A program made the translations under genes and the position numbers. The notes beneath the pieces were generated by a model that was given only the letters and a program-made list of their open reading frames with translations, had not been told where the DNA came from and searched no databases. Below are positions 62,238 to 64,000 of a stretch of DNA of 64,000 nucleotides, one piece after another. Numbering within the stretch: position 1 is the first letter of the stretch; every line of letters starts with the position of its first letter. The DNA is from Bradyrhizobium lablabi (GTDB taxonomy: Bacteria > Pseudomonadota > Alphaproteobacteria > Rhizobiales > Xanthobacteraceae). The stretch covers positions 7,412,501 to 7,476,500 of the forward strand of contig NZ_LT670844.1 in NCBI RefSeq assembly GCF_900141755.1. Reading direction: 5' to 3'.

Positions 62238-64000
62238 TCAAGCGTGGGGGGTAGCCAGATTTGGGTGCTGGCTTTGAGCGTCGGCGATGACCATCCCGCC
62301 GATCTGGCCTGGCGGCGTCGTGAACGACGACGCGATGGCGTGGCCGAGCATCGACGCCTGGTCGGCGAAGGATGCCATCAGATCGGGCTTGGCATCCTTG
62401 TCGCCGGCCGCGGGCTGTGGGTCGGCCACGAAGCTGACGCCGTGCGGCGACGAGAAGTTGAAGCCCGGCGCGTTGTCGGCCGACAGCAACGGCGTGAATG
62501 CACCGGTGGTCGGATCGACCTGGCCGAACGCTTTCAGGCTTCCGACCGAAGCATAGTAGTCGTTGGTGTTGAGGCCCGTCGCGTGGAACGAGTAGACCTT
62601 GTTGGTCGCGGTATCCGTCAGCGTGAAGGTGCCTGACGGGGCATCCGGCTTGATGACGTCGTCGAGACCGGCGTGGCCGGCGGTAACACCCGCTACCGGC
62701 GTAAACGACACCGACTGCTGCGCGGTGCCGGCCTTGCTGATGTCGATGATGGCGCCATCGTCACCGCTGGACAGAATCAGGTCGCCGTTCGGCGCCATTT
62801 TCATGGAGTCCGGATCGTTCAGCGGCACGGTTTCGATCTGCCCGGTCACGGTATCGAGGCCGGTGGCGCCGAACGCCAGCACCGTCTTGGTGGTGAGCAG
62901 GCCGGTCGGGTGATCGCCCTGCACCAATTGCACCAGCACCGGGTCCCCGGTATTGGCCGGGTTGGTGTAGCTCAGGAACACCTTGTTGCCCTCGAATACG
63001 ACGTCGTCATAGCCGCGGGTAGCCGTCGAATTGGCGAAGCTGAGCGGGTCGGAGACGTTGTGCGTTTTCGGATCGATCAGCGTCAGGGTCGGATTGCCGT
63101 CCTGATTTTGCAGCGCCCAGAGCTCATGGGTGACGGGGTTGAACTTCAATCCGTCGACCGATCCCGGTAGCGAATAGGAAAATTCGATGTTGCCGGCCTT
63201 GTCGTACTGCACGATCGTGCTGGAGCCGCCGCCGCCGGTGGTATCCGCACCGTTGCCATATTCGACAAAGGTAAAGCCGTCACCGGTCGCGACCGAGTCA
63301 GGTTGGGTGGAACCATCGAACGGAGTCTGGAATGTCTTGATCTCGCCGATCTGCGGCGAGGGGGCCGCGTTCTGGTCCGGAATGAAGGTGACGCCGTGCG
63401 GGGAGCCGAAGGTGAAGCCCGGCGCATCGCTGGCGGAGACCAAAGCGGTGAACTTGCCGGTATTCTCGTCGACCTGGCCGAACGCGCCGAGCGCGCCGAC
63501 CGAGGCGTAATAGGCGTTCGGGTCGAGGCCTGACATATGCACCGACAGCACATGGCCGTCCTTTGCATCCGAGATCAGGAACGTGCCGGAGGTGGCGGTC
63601 GGCTTGATCACGTCGTCGAGCCCGGCATTGCCGATCGTGGCCTGGGGAATCCCCTGGATCGGGGTGAAGGCAATCGCCTGCTTGGATGTGCCGGGGTTCT
63701 GGATGTCGATGATTGCGCCATCGGCATTGCTTGTGAAGATCAGGTCGCCATTGGCGGCGAGCTTGAGCGAGTCCGGATCGGTTTGCGGCACCAGCTCGAT
63801 CTTGCCGGTCACGGTGTCATAGCCCATCGCGCCGTCGAGCAGCACCGGCGTGGTACGCAAGAGGTCGCCCGGCTTCGGGTTCGGCCCGTTCAAGAGCTTG
63901 ACGATGGTCGGGTCGCCATTGCCGGTCGGGTTGGTGTAGCTCAAGAACACGTTCTTGCCGTCGAATACGACGTCGTCATAGCCCCGCGTGGTCGAGGTGT
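62238..64000 (-). CDS. Large repetitive protein, probable type I secretion substrate (partial)
   Basis: At least 587 residues, continuing past the window edge: the frame is open at 64000 and the residues at 63960-64000 read STTRGYDDVVFDGKN, matching STATRGYDDVVFEGNK inside the gene. So the start seen at 63950 is internal. A 323-residue (969-bp) unit is repeated, with blocks such as KVFLSYTNPANTGDP, LDTVTGQIETVP, NGDLILSSGDDGAIIDI, GLDDVIKP and SPHGVSFV. This looks like a beta-propeller or related repetitive fold. Location beside HlyB/HlyD suggests export without an N-terminal signal; no RTX nonapeptides are visible in this part. Confidence 0.75.
   Translation of the reverse strand, partial: TSTTRGYDDVVFDGKNVFLSYTNPTGNGDPTIVKLLNGPNPKPGDLLRTTPVLLDGAMGYDTVTGKIELVPQTDPDSLKLAANGDLIFTSNADGAIIDIQNPGTSKQAIAFTPIQGIPQATIGNAGLDDVIKPTATSGTFLISDAKDGHVLSVHMSGLDPNAYYASVGALGAFGQVDENTGKFTALVSASDAPGFTFGSPHGVTFIPDQNAAPSPQIGEIKTFQTPFDGSTQPDSVATGDGFTFVEYGNGADTTGGGGSSTIVQYDKAGNIEFSYSLPGSVDGLKFNPVTHELWALQNQDGNPTLTLIDPKTHNVSDPLSFANSTATRGYDDVVFEGNKVFLSYTNPANTGDPVLVQLVQGDHPTGLLTTKTVLAFGATGLDTVTGQIETVPLNDPDSMKMAPNGDLILSSGDDGAIIDISKAGTAQQSVSFTPVAGVTAGHAGLDDVIKPDAPSGTFTLTDTATNKVYSFHATGLNTNDYYASVGSLKAFGQVDPTTGAFTPLLSADNAPGFNFSSPHGVSFVADPQPAAGDKDAKPDLMASFADQASMLGHAIASSFTTPPGQIGGMVIADAQSQHPNLATPHA

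Overview
The window reads as chromosomal DNA of an alphaproteobacterium of the Bradyrhizobium / Nitrobacteraceae type. Basis: high GC with strong GC3 bias, the gene orders lepB-rnc-era-recO, glyA-nrdR-ribD-ribE-ribH-nusB-thiL-hppA and bamE / CBP3-type chaperone / DUF177 / plsX-fabH-ihfA-merR, a HemB of the Bradyrhizobium Mg-dependent type, and many short dispersed palindromic repeats of the kinds found between Bradyrhizobium genes. No replication origin, rRNA operon, CRISPR array or integrase was seen.

Layout. 1-7.6 kb: housekeeping (signal peptidase, RNase III, Era, RecO, ParC) with small membrane or secreted proteins. 7.6-14.6 kb: a chromate resistance pair (rhodanese-ChrB and ChrA), a secreted metallo-beta-lactamase-fold hydrolase, a DMT exporter, an MlrC-type peptidase and a GNAT. 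14.7-19.4 kb: an arsenic locus (MFS, ArsR, ArsI, two unrelated ArsC types, an aquaporin-type channel, plus an opposite-strand DUF2306 gene) with no ArsB or Acr3 gene in view. 19.5-23.5 kb: a class III cyclase and two MFS transporters. 23.6-28.7 kb: a three-gene PspA-like / YqiJ-like / flotillin operon divergent from the Mn transporter gene mntH. 28.8-34.9 kb: bpt, an RDD protein, hemB, a DUF6163 protein, an LdtR-like MarR regulator, two small proteins and a GST. 35.5-36.9 kb: an intact IS4-family element with 26-bp ends and an 11-bp target duplication, inserted into a dispersed repeat. 37.2-50.5 kb: core metabolism, namely glycine/serine, riboflavin, thiamine, pyrophosphate-driven H+ pumping, outer membrane assembly, phospholipid and fatty-acid initiation, IHF and MerR. 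50.6 kb: tRNA-Pro(GGG). 50.7-58.5 kb: an accessory-looking stretch of small unknown proteins, a DUF1127 protein, a winged-helix/TolB/TPR protein, a DapA-family enzyme, a zinc-ribbon protein divergent from a ribbon-helix-helix protein, and a 79-bp direct repeat carrying a CRP-like dyad. 58.6-64.0 kb: a type I secretion system (HlyD, HlyB) and its probable large repetitive substrate, which runs off the window end.

The most unusual item is the first gene of the flotillin operon. Its C-terminal half is a PspA/IM30-type coiled coil. Its N-terminal ~165 residues resemble, from memory, the N-terminal part of IS605-type OrfB/TnpB proteins, with the nuclease domain absent. This is a pattern-recognition claim with explicit tests given. 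Other points worth checking: three spaced iterons in front of the RHH gene, a ~40-bp module nested inside two unrelated repeat families, a 17-bp identity at two start codons of the arsenic locus, and a UUCG-capped hairpin between the type I substrate and transporter genes. Start codons were chosen from ribosome-binding sites, overlaps and family lengths, and are inferences where noted.
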